Source: Deinandra increscens subsp. villosa (lineage: Eukaryota > Streptophyta > Magnoliopsida > Asterales > Asteraceae). From it: a stretch of DNA of 64,000 bases. Position 1 is the stretch's first letter. Each line of letters begins with the position of its first letter. The stretch is taken from the NCBI GenBank assembly GCA_039602395.1, contig JBCNJP010000012.1, forward strand, positions 22,138,396 through 22,202,395, written 5' to 3'. The notes beneath the pieces were generated by a model. The model searched no databases. It saw only the letters and a program-made list of their open reading frames with translations, and was not told the origin of the DNA. A program made the position numbers and the translations under genes. Positions 21,473 through 33,728 of the stretch are shown one piece after another.

Positions 21473-23740
21473 TCAGCCTTGAACATCAGCAGCCTCATTC
21501 CCAGTCCATATCAGCTCATGATTATGCCCGAAATAAATATTGAAAGCAAAACAAATCCGTATCACCCTTTGAAACTGCAACGCCTGCTCCATATGATCAG
21601 GATGATACAGGATCTGATTGTGATAAAGCACATCTATATCAGCCTTGGACAAATTTATCAGCCACATCGAATCATACACTTTCACAACCTTATTTTCTTC
21701 TTTCAGCATAATCACTGCTTCACCAGTCTTTTCATTGTAATACCACCACCTCAATTCTTTGATAAAATCTAACTCCATCTTCATTAATGGAATCTTTTTC
21801 ATCACAACAGGCTTTTTCTTGAATATCAATATTATCAGCTTCTTCCCGGTCTTCTTATGAATCTTTGTTGGATGTCGACACCTTCTTGGTTTTTGAGGAC
21901 TAAAAAATTGAAATCCTTCTCGGCATTCTTTCTCAATAAGCTTTTTGAAGTGCAAACCCTTCCAGTCAGTGCCATAGTTGCACAAAGGCTTTCTTGTCAA
22001 CTCTCAAACATCCCAAACCGGTAAACTGCTGAAATCTCTTGCACATTTGAAGTACTGGATACCGTATTGACGTTTAATCCCGTAGCACTTCAAACTATCA
22101 GCATACATCCAACTGATAATATCACCCGAAGCTTGACCCTTGAATTTGACATATGATCTTTGCTTGATTGGCTTCGGAGAAGGAACGTACTTGGCATGAA
22201 ACGTCTCACGTTATTCTTGTTCCTTAGCCTCCTTAGCAATCGGGTCTTTAGGTTTCTCAGCCTCTTTCTTCTTCAACCTTTCCTCAACTTCCTCACCCTT
22301 TTCCTTAGGAAAGAATTCAAAATCATCACCAGCCTGATCATTGAAATTTGAGTACATACCAGGATATTCTTCCTCGGTAATGTCTTCGATCTCAACTTCT
22401 TCATCAAACATATCTTCCTCATCTTCATCAGACTCTGGATCAGACAATTCATATTTCCTTGGTTCAGATTCAGAAGCCTTCTTCATATCCTCATCATTCA
22501 AATCAAACAATGCTTGCAGTTGTTCAGCAGTAAGATCACCAACAAACTCTCCTTCTTCAAGTGTTTGTAGCATTTCTTTGAATTCGCCCAAACTAACTGC
22601 AGCCTGATTTGACGGGATCGACGTGATCGACATTGCTTCTCTCGAGTCTTTCTCCTCCTGGGATGTAGATGTCCCAGCACCCGAACCAGTGATTCCAGTT
22701 GGGACTGATCCTCCACCTACATTCCCTTGAGGATCATCCTGATCGGGATTGTCATTCAAAAACTTCATGTAGTCATCCTGACAACCAGAGCTATCACCAA
22801 TCTCCCCCTGAGCTTTAAATTTCTGCATTAAGAACTTTATTTGCTCATGCATCTCAAGAAGCAAGGCACTCTAGGTCTGAATAGCTCTATTCAAACGAAG
22901 AATCTCCCGATCTTTAGCTAAATCCCGACTCTGCAATGTAGTAATCAATTGACCTTGAGATTGATTATGTGCCCTCAATTCATCATTACTTGTTTGTAGC
23001 TCAGTAATCATCTTCGACTGCTCTTCAGACGTAGCCTTCAACACATTAATTTGTGATTGATGATCGGTTAGAGCACTCTGAAGAATACTAGCTTGAGAGA
23101 TCGACACTGAACCTTGATCATAGTTGAAATTGATATCTGTTGTTGAATGAGTAGAAGTTGTGGTTGTTGTTGCTGTTGAGAAAACAGGAGTTGTGGGTAT
23201 AGAACCCATCGGCTGATTTACAAACTGTGCACCAGCACTTGCTGAAGGTGTTGTGCCAACAGTTATAGATCGATCTGCATTCATTAAGTTTTGCAGAAAC
23301 TCAGACTGAACATCAGAAACTGAAGTCTGAACAATTGTAGTTGTTTCTAGCAAAGACATTGCAGGACTAGCAGAAAAAGATACACCGGCTCGAGGCTTCA
23401 AAATAAACTTTAGACCTTTCTACTTCTTTCCTCGGCCACCAGCAGCAACTGACTTCTTCATCTTCTTTGACGGAGTCGAAGAAGTACCAGTAACTTGCTG
23501 TTTTCCTTTGCCATGTACAACATCGGCTTCAGGATTGTAATCTTCGTTTGACTCGGATTAGGCAACATCAGCATACACAAGATCTTTGTAGCGATCGTTG
23601 CTTTTGTTCAAGCTGGTTCGGTACACGAAATGTTCATCACTACCCTTTCTCACCTTCACATACTTTGAGTTGATCTTGATGCGCACAAACAGATTGTTTG
23701 TGTTAGACACATCTTCAGAGTCGGCCCCAACATTCACAAA

Positions 23741-23774
<34 letters not shown>

Positions 23775-24833
23775 GATTCATCTTCATCTATCAAGGTATT
23801 CACAACTGGTGTCTCAGTCACATCGAAAATTACAGGAACTTCTTGTGCTGAGACCACCGGTTCAGAGACAGGCGGTTGTGAGACATCCGGTTTTTGATTC
23901 ATAGGTTCCTGTAGAACTGATAATCTTCGCTTTGGTCTTTTTACCTTTCCTTGTTGTGGTATTTGATTTTGCTCCACAATCCAACTATAGTCTAACTCCT
24001 CTGAATCACTTCCTTCAGAATGACGAGCTGCACCCTGAACTGGTGCTACATAATCAACATTAGCCAAATGACCAATTAGGCGTTTTAGTTTTGGCTGCTC
24101 TTCTGGTTTCTTCTTCTGATAAGATGCCAAAGCCCCCACACTGACTTCATTCATATGTTTCAGCTCCATCTTGTGATCATCATTCTTCACCAATCTGGAT
24201 ATAAATCATTCAGAATCAGCTGCAGAAGCCTTGGATATATTGCTGCTTTCTTTTGCCTCTGAGTTAGATTATCTCTCATGTAATGAAAGATCAATCCAAC
24301 AACATTGTAAGGACGGTTCATCACCAAGGAATTCAGCAATGAAAGCATCATCTGGTTGACCTCATCATGCCCCGAGATTCTGTGTCCCAGACATACAACA
24401 ACGCATGCACCAAATACTTGTATGGAACACTCAGCGACGATTTGTAAATCCATTCTTTGCTTGGATCTTCAGTGTACCAAATCCGATTTAACAGTGCCAC
24501 ATTGTCACCTTGTAGAAATTCTAATGGTGTTGTGGTTGTATCATTAGTCAACTTCAAAACCCTTCTAATATCAGCTTCTGTGAATTCCACAGTTTGATTC
24601 TAAACTGTTGCCGATATTCTGATAGGATCATCTGTTATCGTTCTTGCAGTACTCCAGAATTCTACCATGATATCACGATACACATTACACGATTGTGTGA
24701 TTGCATAGTGAATCCTCGATCGACGTAGAAAATCAAAAATTCCAGATCCTCCAAATTTGGCAAGCTTTGATCGGGCAACTCCAAGATGAGCACATACGTT
24801 ATGTTTGTCACCGACTTTTAATTCGTTCGCCAT
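21473..24833 (-). pseudogene. Sirevirus envelope-like gene, copy B
   Basis: About 1,120 codons from ATG 24833 to the stop at 21473, broken by several stops and frame changes (near 24600, 24370, 24187, 23558, 23423, 22871, 22211, 22002). Order: N-terminal helical domain (about 215 codons; GIFDFLRRSRIHYAITQSCN, PYKYLVHALLYVW, LLQLILNDLYPD) that recalls plant transposon proteins of the PF20167 kind; a conserved RLIGHLANVDYVAP block; a run of about ten Asp near 23750; coiled coil near 23000; acidic region; basic C-terminal domain with RWWYYNEKTGEAVIML, MWLINLSKADIDVLYHNQIL and QALQFQRVIRICFAFNIY. No signal peptide or clear membrane segment is visible, so envelope-like refers to position only. The ATG lies 2 nt after the acceptor gtgttttcag. 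Confidence 0.8.
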
Positions 24834-24835
24834 AT

Positions 24836-25687
24836 CTGAAAACACATAAAATAAAAAGTTCATTAAATTCCATGCTATTAACAAATATATTCACCAATTC
24901 GTAGTCGTTCGCGTAAACAAACAATTTTTTAGTCAAAAAAATTATCATGGCCGAACTTGGTCCGAACCATGTCCGAACTTAGTGCGAACTTGGACTGAGC
25001 TCCGAACCTTGTCCGAACCTTATGGTCAAAGTTGACCTTGGTCAACATCTGAACCTCATTGTCAATGTCCGAACTATGTCCGATCTTCGTCCGAACTCCA
25101 AGTTTGGAGTCCGAACTTCAGGTTCGGAGCTTGACGAACTCCAAAAGGTTTGAATCTCAAACCAATCGATTCAGACCAAATCAGACACTAAAATCGAACC
25201 TATGAAGCGGTTTTTGATGACAAACCCATAGAATCACTTTTTATCTTCTGAAATCAAGTATTTAATAGTTAATTTTCGGATCTATGAGTTAAAAAACCCT
25301 CGGTTCGTTTTTCGAACAGTAAACCCATTAAAAATGACCAAAAACGTAATCCAAAACCACCAGTGTACTCGGAATCAAGAATCCTACCTAGATCCAGTCT
25401 CAAATCGTTCAAACGAGTCGTTAATCAAAAGTTAAAAATTTGGCAGCAGTTCGGAGTAAAAGAGAATAGTGATCCTCCGAACCCTGAGTTTGGCTATTTA
25501 TAGCCTGTGGAGTTCGGAGGTCCGAACTCTGTCCGAACTCCACGTTCGGTCTCAAACCTTCTCCGAACTCTTACTTCGGCCCATCCAAAACCTGTCCGAT
25601 CTTGGACTTCGGACCCTCCAAACTTCCGGTTCGGATGTCCGAACTTCAGGTTTAGACATTTTAAATCACATATGAGGATCTTACTAA
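24836..25687 (-). promoter_or_regulatory. Promoter, first exon and intron of envelope-like gene B
   Basis: TATA box ggctataaatagcc at 25492-25505 (minus). A short untranslated exon ends at donor GATCTAG|GTAGGAT (25388/25387). The intron ends gtgttttcag at 24836. Copies of CCGAAC/GTTCGG crowd upstream of the TATA box (25506-25660) and inside the intron (24950-25140). Extra motif clusters next to the envelope gene are a reported Sirevirus trait. The promoter is truncated at 25687 by the next LTR. Confidence 0.65.
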
Positions 25688-26019
25688 TGCATGATTGTAA
25701 TCGGATTGGGAACACACGAGGTAAATAATGATTCTTTGATTGATCACAAGCTCGATTACAGAGAAAGAGAATACAGAGAGTAAACACTGTAGAAAACACA
25801 CAATTAAGCACTCAACCCTCACAACTGCTCTCTCATACACAAACTAAAAGTATTTATACTAGACTGCTCAGCGTACCAATTAACCAATGTACCAGATGGT
25901 CCGTTGCTGCGTACCACCTGGTCCGCCACTGGTACGCTGGGGAGAGAATATACAAAAGGATCAATACAATTAGACAAAACACCTAGACCTAGCACTAGAC
26001 ATCATAAAATGTTCTAACA
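25688..26019 (-). mobile_element. 3' LTR of envelope-like element C
   Basis: 332 bp, TG...CA: in the minus sense TGTTAGAACATTTTATG...AATCATGCA. It holds GTACC/GGTAC and GGACC motifs (25873-25945) upstream of the TATA box agtataaatactt (near 25852). Same layout as the LTR at 46280-46637 but clearly different sequence. Confidence 0.8.
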
Positions 26020-26033
26020 AACTCCCCCTTGTC
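26020..26033 (-). promoter_or_regulatory. Terminal polypurine tract, element C
   Basis: Minus strand gacaagggggagtt, directly next to the LTR start TGTTAGAAC. Confidence 0.85.
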
Positions 26034-26038
26034 TTGTG

Positions 26039-28642
26039 CTAGTTTTCAGAAGCTTTTGTCTCCAAATTCTTCCAATACTGTCTTCGATTATTTCTAGCAT
26101 GAATCCCAAAAGCAAAACATACTCTAATCACTCTTTGAAACTGCAAGGCTTGCTCAACATTCTCAGCCTTATACAAAATTTTGTTGTGATAGAGCTTTTC
26201 AACATCAGCTTTTGACAGATTGATCAACCACATTGGATTAAAGATCCTAACCACCTTGTTTTCATCTTTAATCACAATCACTGCTTCTCCAGTACACTCA
26301 TCATAGTACCACCACCTCAAAGTCTTGATAAAATCTTGTTCAAGCTTCTTTAATGGAATTCTCTTCAATTGAATAGGCTTCTTGAATTTCAACACCACAA
26401 CAGCTTTCCCAGTTCTTGGATTAACATCTGTCGGATGCTCTGAATATTTTGCTCTTTGAGGAGTTAGAAACCTAAACCTTCCTTGACATTCTTCTAACAA
26501 CTTGTTCTTGAAAAATTCTGCCAACTGATCACCTTCATAGTTCAGAAAAGGTTTTCTCGATAAATTCGAACATCACAAACAGGCAAAGTGTTCAATCTTG
26601 TTACATTCTTCAAGTACATAATTCCAAACTCTTTCTTTATCGCATAACACTTGAGTTCTGGATCAAACATCCAACTAATTATGTTCCCAGTAGCTTCACC
26701 TTTGTTTTCAAAGAATTTCTTCTGATCAACTTCATTTGTAGTTTTCACTACCGGTAGCTTCTTTGCCCTTTGAGTCTTCAACCATTCATCAAATAACATA
26801 TTCTTTTCTTGTTCCTATGAAGAATTATCAAACTCAGATGTTTCAGTTGGTTTTTCTGAAGTTGGTTTCTCTTATTCTTTCTTCTTCATCTCCTTCTCTA
26901 CTTCTTCTTCATCATCTCTACCAAAGAAATTGAATCCTCCAGATTGATCGTTATCTGAGAAATTTCCATAAAATTTCGGATCATCCGGATATTCTTCAGC
27001 AGTCATGTCTTCAACATCTACATGTTCCTCTTCAAAACCAATATCATCATCAGAATCTACTTCCTCATATGGCTCAGCAAAAGGAACTTTGTCTACATCA
27101 TCCACATTGAGAGCAAAAATGGCAGCAAGTTGCTCTTTTGTATATGGATTGATAAACTCCCCTTCTTCCAACTCTACCCTAGTCATTGGAGCCACATCAT
27201 AAACAACCTTTTCAGATGACTCCCCCTGAGATGCAGCAGATGTTCCAGTAGCAGCAGATGTTCCGGCTGCACCAGTACCAGAACCATCTCCACCAACACC
27301 TCCCTCAGGGTCATCATTATCATTCAACTTTTTTTGAAACATCATCCTCTTCTCAACAAATTTCCTCAGGATTCGGTCTCCTCTCCACCTGAGCAGGTAA
27401 AGCTTTTAACAATTGATTTAGCTGCTCACCCAGAGACATAGAAATTTGTTGAAGTCGAGCAATCTCACGATCTTTTGACTGATCCTTAGATACCAACTCC
27501 TTAACAATATTCTTTAAACCTTTAATTTCATCAGCTTGCTGTCGATTTGTAGATTCTAATTCATCCAGTCTTATTTGATGTAAAGGAAGCTTTAGATCAG
27601 TAGAAGAAATAGTGGAAGTTGTAGAAGCAGCAGTAGTTGAACCAGAAGGAGAAGAAGAAGAATTTCTGATAATCAGCTTTCTAACAGGTGGCTGAGTTGA
27701 ACTTTGTACATTAGCAGACTTGGTGGTTGGTTGATCTGGAATCGAAGACTTTGGATTAACCTTGTGCTTCTTGCTAGGCGGATTGCTCCCAGCCTTTCGA
27801 TCATCAGCAAGGAATGAAACCTTTCTTACCATCATTTTAGGTCACGCCATATGCTTTACATGTCTTCCTGTAACGACCATTGGAGCCTTGCCTTTATCAG
27901 TAGCTTTTGTTTGTCTAGCTGATTAATCCACAAAAGGAGTATAAGATGGATCATCAACGTCTTCTTGATCAGCAGATCGTTTTGATAAATGCTCTTATTT
28001 AGAAATATCTTTATCTTGTGAAGCCAAATATGCCAAATGAGCTTTAGAACCTTTCTTAACTAGGACACCTCTGGTATTATGCAAAGTTTCAACATAATCA
28101 CCAGGATCAGAATCAGAATCTGTATCCGAAGAACTTTCATCATCATCATTTTCAAAAACATCATGCATCAACTCATCATTTTGAACATTAACCGCCTCAG
28201 GTTCAGTAACAGGTTCTTTAACGACTTGCTCTAGAGTTTGTTGTTGTTACTGTTGAATAGGTACAGAAGCAGCAGGTTGTTGTTCTACAGGTTCTTGTAC
28301 AGGCACATCATCATCTTCTTCTTCATTATCATCATCTTCAACTGGATCTCCATTCTCATTATACACTAATTCATCATCACTACTATCCGGATGTCTTGGA
28401 GCACCGTCAAAAGGAGTTACATAAGCAGGGTTTGCTAGATGACCAATCAGACGTTTAACTAGAGGAGGCATATTTTCTCCTTTTCTTTTCTGATATGTCG
28501 GTAACTTACCCACAACCACTTTGTTCATGTGCTTCAAAACTAATTCAGCATCTGGATTCTTTGGAAGATTAGGATGAAGATCGTTCAAGATCATTTGCAT
28601 AAACCTAGGATACATCACACTCTTGTTCTCTTTTACCAAAAT
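26039..28642 (-). pseudogene. Sirevirus envelope-like gene, copy C, 3' part
   Basis: Continues the frame interrupted at 36303. Parts: PRFMQMILNDLHPNLPKNPD, RLIGHLANPAYVTP (compare copy B), acidic region near 28330, basic Ser-rich linker near 27750, coiled coil near 27500 (ELESTNRQQADEIKGLKNIV), second acidic region near 27050, and C-terminal domain with RWWYYDECTGEAVIVIKDEN and MWLINLSKADVEKLYHNKIL. It is diverged from B in sequence but collinear, with best conservation at both ends. Stops near 28247, 28000, 27925, 27842, 27353, 26875 and 26520 break it. The conserved C-terminal domain is intact for 162 codons (26524-26039). Confidence 0.8.
28638..28642. repeat. Left 5-bp target duplication (aaaat) of the gypsy insertion
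   Basis: aaaat immediately before LTR start TGTAACACC; the same five bases follow the right LTR end at 36303-36307. Removing element and one copy restores the envelope-like frame. Confidence 0.9.
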
Positions 28643-30166
28643 TGTAACACCCCAAAAGTTAAGGTAATAAATGTATATGTGTTTATATATTTATAGGTGT
28701 GTGTTTATGTTATAAACATGTAAAAATGTTAAGTAATTTGTAATTGAAGTTATAACGATAAACTAAGAGTTTATCAGGTTAAAAAATATTAATAAAATAC
28801 ATGTTTGCATGTTATATAAATGTTATATATGAGTTATATTAGTGATACATGTATACACATGATGATATAGGTGAATACGTAGTTGCGAAGATATTTGATA
28901 GAAAGAAATATAGGCGAAATCGGAATAACAGTTACATAAATAATTAAGTTTATCTTATCGTTTTGCGCGTCCCGAGGCTTAGATGATTATAAGAAAAAGT
29001 ATTAGGATATTTAGGAACCTTAGCTGCATGTTTTATATAAGTTCGAGGGTTAAATATGGCATTTGGGAAAGTTCTAGGCTTGTTTGAAAAGCAAAAGAGG
29101 AGCTCATGACAAGTGTTATTTTTTTTTGTTGATTTGGTGTCATATTCACTTGCCATGTGTCATGTTCACTACCCTTAGGTGTCAAAATTGATGCTTAGTC
29201 ATCATGCCATGTGTAAGCATCAGTTTAGGAGTGTTTGGCTATAAATAGGCCATAAATCCATCCATTTTTCCTTGCTAATTCACCTAAAATCAACCTAAAA
29301 CCTCTAAGAAACCTCAAGAACACCAAGAACACTCTAGCTTGCATTTTTAAAGATTCAAAGGGAGTTAGGAGCCCATCTTCTGGAATAGATCAACTTAAGG
29401 TATGTTTAACATAAGCCTTCAATTAGTTTCATGATTCATAACACTTAGATATGCCTTTTAAGAACAATGCAAGATTAAGGTTCTTGATCATGTTTTGTTG
29501 AGATAGGGAGTTCTAGTGGGAATCATGAGTTGAAATTTGGTATGAAGCCTTACAATAACATGTTTTAAGAAAGTCTTAAGTTAGATCATGTTTAAATAAG
29601 GGTTGGTATGGTTCACCATGTTGGTTTATCAAGAACAAGTAAACCAAGAACAAGAACATAAACATTGGTGTTTTGATCATAATAATTCTGCCTCCTGGTC
29701 GTGATAACGCCTATACGGTCGGTCATGAGAATCACTCATCAAGGGCATAAAGGCTTGGGTAAGGGTAATGATATTTAACAAAAGAACATAATTATATATA
29801 TATATGTAGTAAGTATATATAAGTTAAAACATGGGTTTTGATAAAGTATTGAATGTACCGAGTTACTCGGATATCTAGAAGTTGGTGCGGACTGGAAGGG
29901 TGGCGCCTGTACACTGGGGTTTCTTGCATAGTGACGTTGTCGCATAAATCCCAACTGGGACATGGCATACGCTTCACTGAGCGATCCCAGAGTGAGCGTT
30001 TACTTATAGGAATGCACCTCTTCATAAGTATCACTAAAAGAATACTTTTTCTGATAAGGGGCAAAAAGGTTATTTAGACAAATGGATGTTAAACCAACAA
30101 GGGATTGGGTTTAGGATAAAGGGGTTAGCCTTAGACAAATGGATGTTAAACCAACAAGGGATTGGG
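28643..30166 (+). mobile_element. 5' LTR of gypsy element, truncated
   Basis: Matches 33729-35300 of the right LTR, but stops after a local duplication of gacaaatggatgttaaacca (about 30078 and 30137) and joins gag sequence. The last ~1 kb of LTR, the primer site and most of gag are missing. The right LTR has a tandem repeat (ctcctggtcgtgataacgcc, about 34789 and 34862) where this one has a single copy. Confidence 0.85.
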
Positions 30167-33100
30167 TGTAGGACAGTGACAACTGGCTGCTATAAGTTCG
30201 GGAAGGAAGGTCACTTTGTCAATCGTTGTCCTGATCCAAGGAAGTGTTTTGAGTGTGGAAGCCCCGATCATATCCCAAGTTGGTGAAGAATTCAGAACCA
30301 CCAAAGGCGAAAGAGGCTCCAAAGGAGAAAGGTAGAGCTTATACCCTGACTACCACTAAAGCCAAGATAACACCCGATGTAGTTTCAGGTACGTTTCTCG
30401 TTAATAATGTGCTTGCTTCTGTGTTATTTGACTCTGGTGCTAGTAGGAGTTTTGTTTCGCATAAATTTTGTGAGCTTTTTGATAGACCAACTGTTAGGGC
30501 TAATATACCATTCGAGGCCGAGATTGCCTCAAGGAAAAGTATTAAGATTACCGAGGTAGTAGATAACTGCTTAATAGAGTTAGAAGGGTACAAACTACCT
30601 ATAAAGTTATTCCCTATGGCGTTAGGAGGTTTCGATGTTGTGTTAGGAATGGATTGGCTTACAGAGAACGATGCGCCTGTAACCAAAAGAAGGTTCAACT
30701 TCGGGAGCCAACTGGGAAAACCATATCCATTTATGGAGATTGTGATAGCTCAGCAGTTAAGATCATTTCAATGATCAAGGCGCAGAATTTCATAAGTCAA
30801 GGGTGCAAGGCGTACCTTGCTTATGCTATCGATTCGAGGGTGAAGACTAAGGAGCTAAAATATGTTCCGGTAGTATGCCAATTTCCAGATGTGTTTCTAG
30901 AAGAACTACCCGGCATCCCTCCCGATCGAGAGGTAGAGTTTAGGATCGACTTAGTGCCAGGATCCCAACCCATAGCAAAGACACCTTATAGGTTAGCTCC
31001 CTCAGAGATGAAAGAGTTGATGTCACAATTGGAAGACTTGCTTGACAAAGGTTTTATTAGACCAAGCATCTCACCTTGGGGTGCTCCAGTGCTTTTTGTC
31101 AAAAAGAAGGATGGAAGTATGAGAATGTGCATCGACTATAGGGATCTAAATAAGCTGACTATTAAGAATAGATATCCTTTGCTTAGGATCGACGATTTAT
31201 TCGACCAGCTACAAGGAGTGAGTTGGTTCTCTAAGATAGATCTAAGGTCGGGTTATCATCAGCTCAAGATTAGAGACGAAGATATTGAAAAGACAGCTTT
31301 TCGCACATGTTATGGTCATTATGAATTTCTGGTTATGTCATTTGGGTTGACTAATGCCCCTGCAGCTTTCATGGACCTCATGAATAGAGTATGTCGACCC
31401 ATGTTGGACCGATTCGTGATCGTGTTCCTAGATGACATTTAAATTTATTCCAGGAACGAACAGGATCACGCGATGCATTTAAGGGAGGTGCTATAGACCT
31501 TAAGAAAAGAAAATCTATATGCCAAGTTTTCGAAATGTGCGTTTTAGCTTAAGGAAGTCCAATTCCTCGGTCATGTGATAAAAGCGGATGGCATTCTTGT
31601 AGATCCAACAAAAATCGAGACGGTAATGAGTTGGAAGCCACCTAAGACGCCTTCAGAGATTCGTAGTTTCCTAGGTCTTGCCGGCTATTATCGTAGATTT
31701 ATTCAAGACTTTGCAAGGATTGCAACACCACTGACTAAGTTAACCAAGAAGGACACTAAATTCTTATGGGGACCTAGTCAGCAGAGTGCGTTTGAGGAGT
31801 TAAAATCCAGATTGACTCACGCACCGGTATTATCCTTACCGGATGGGTCTGATGATTTGGTAGTGTACTCTGATGCTTTTTATCAAGGCTTAGTTATGTT
31901 TTGATGCAGCGGGGCAAAGTCATTGCCTATGCCTCAAGGCAACTAAAACCTCATGAGACAAACTATCCAACTCACGACTTAGATTTGGCGGCCATTGTGT
32001 TTGCTCTCAAGATATGGAGGCATTATTTGTACGGGGTAAAGTATACCCTCTACACTGATCATAAGAGTTTAGGGTACTTCTTTGAGCAAAAGGATCTCAA
32101 TATGAGGCAGCGTAGATGGTTAGAGTTGATCAAGGATTACGACTGTGAGATTATGTATCACCCAGGTAAGGCCAACATAGTGGCCGATGCTTTGAGTAGA
32201 AAGGAGGATCATCCTCTAATAAGGGTGAAGTCATATAAGTTATTCGTTACTCCTGATTTTCTTGTCCAACTTCGAAGAGATTAGTACGAGGCATCGAAGG
32301 ACGAGAACGTCAAGAAGGAAAGAATGGTAGGACAAGTTGGAAGTTTAGTAGAAAACGAGTTTGGAGTTAAGACTAGGTACGGTCGAATGTGGGTACCACT
32401 TTTAGGTGAGATTCACGGTAAGATCTTAGATGAAGCTCATAAGTCACACTATTCAATTCATCCTGGTGCAACCAAGATGTACCAAGACTTAAAACGGGAC
32501 TATTGGTGGCCGGGTATGAAGTTTAATCTCATGCAATATGTGAATAGGTGTTTGACTTGCACAAAGGTTAAAGCTGAGCATCAAAAGCCTTATGGAAAGC
32601 TTCAACCTTTGAAGATTCCCGAATGAAAGTGGGAACATATCACGATGGACTTCATAACCAAGCTACCCAAAACAGCTAAAGGTTATGAAACCATATGGGT
32701 GATAGTGAACAGGCTAACAAAGAGTGCTCGTTTCTTACCTATAAAAGAAACACATTCTTCTGAAGAGTTAGTTACGTTGTTCACAAAGGAGATTATTGCT
32801 CAACACGGAGTGCCGATAACTATTGTTTCTGATAGGGATACGCGGTTCACTTCGCGGTTTTGGAAGAAATTCCATGAGCAAATGGGGTCAAGATTGCATA
32901 TTAGTATGGCATATCATCCTCAGACGGATGGACAAAGTGAGAGGACGAGACAAACTTTGGAAGATATGTTGCGTGCATGCATTATTGACTTTGGAGGAAG
33001 TTGGGATAATCACCTACACCTGGAAGAGTTCTCATACAATAATAGTTATCATGCTAGCATAGGTATGCCACCGTTCGAAATGTTGTATGGTAGGAGATGT

Positions 33101-33690
33101 TGAACTCCAGTGTGTTGGGGTGAAGTAGGCCAGCGAGAGCTAGGAAGCAAGGATGAGGTTCAGAACATGGCTCGAAACCTTGATGCGATCAAGGCACGAC
33201 TAAAGGCTGCTCAAGATCGACAAAAGTCTTATGCAGATAAGAGGAGGAGGCCTATAGAGTTCCAAGTAGGAGACTTCGTGTTATTAAAAGTGTGTCCATG
33301 GAAGAGTATTATTCGCTTTCGCAAGAGGGGCAAGTTAGGCCCGAGGTTCATAGGACCTTTTAGAATTGCTGAACGTGTAGGAGAAGTTTCCTATCGACTA
33401 GACCTACCTGAGGAAATGTCTGGGATTCACCCAACATTTCATGTATCACACTTAAGGAAGTGTGTAGTAGATGAGTCGCAAATAATACCCTTGATGAGAT
33501 AGAAATCGTTAACACACTGTCACTTGTAGAAAGGCCCGTTGCTATTATAGATCGATATGAGAAAAGTCTTACGAATAAGACCATTCCAATGATTAGGGTG
33601 CAATGGATGCACAAGAAGGGTTATGAGTCTACATGGGAAAGAGAGGACGAGATGCGAAAATCTCATCCTGAGTTGTTTGAAGCCTGAACA
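30167..33690 (+). pseudogene. Gypsy gag end and pol (protease, RT, RNase H, integrase, chromodomain-like)
   Basis: Pieces in order: zinc knuckle CYKFGKEGHFVNRC near 30190 and a second CFECGSPDH; protease LFDSGASRSFVSH near 30427; RT 30860-31570 with KKDGSMRMCIDYRDLNKLT, SKIDLRSGYHQ and FLDDI (usually Y/F-L-D-D); RNase H near 31850-32200 with YTDHKSLGYF and NIVADALSR; HHCC integrase zinc site near 32450-32580; integrase core with TMDFITKLPK, VSDRDTRF and the Glu in GQSERTRQTLED; tail DRYEKS..VQWMHKKGYESTWE near 33550 resembling a chromodomain. Stops at 31439 (right after FLDDI), near 31494, 31544, 32281, 32623 and 33101, and a frameshift near 31900, make it inactive. It integrated into, and so post-dates, the envelope-like host element. 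Confidence 0.92.
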
Positions 33691-33728
33691 GGTTTCGAGG
33701 ACAAAACCTTGTTTAAGGAGGGGAGAGT
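33691..33728 (+). promoter_or_regulatory. Gypsy polypurine tract
   Basis: aggaggggagagt just before LTR start TGTAACATACC. Confidence 0.85.
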
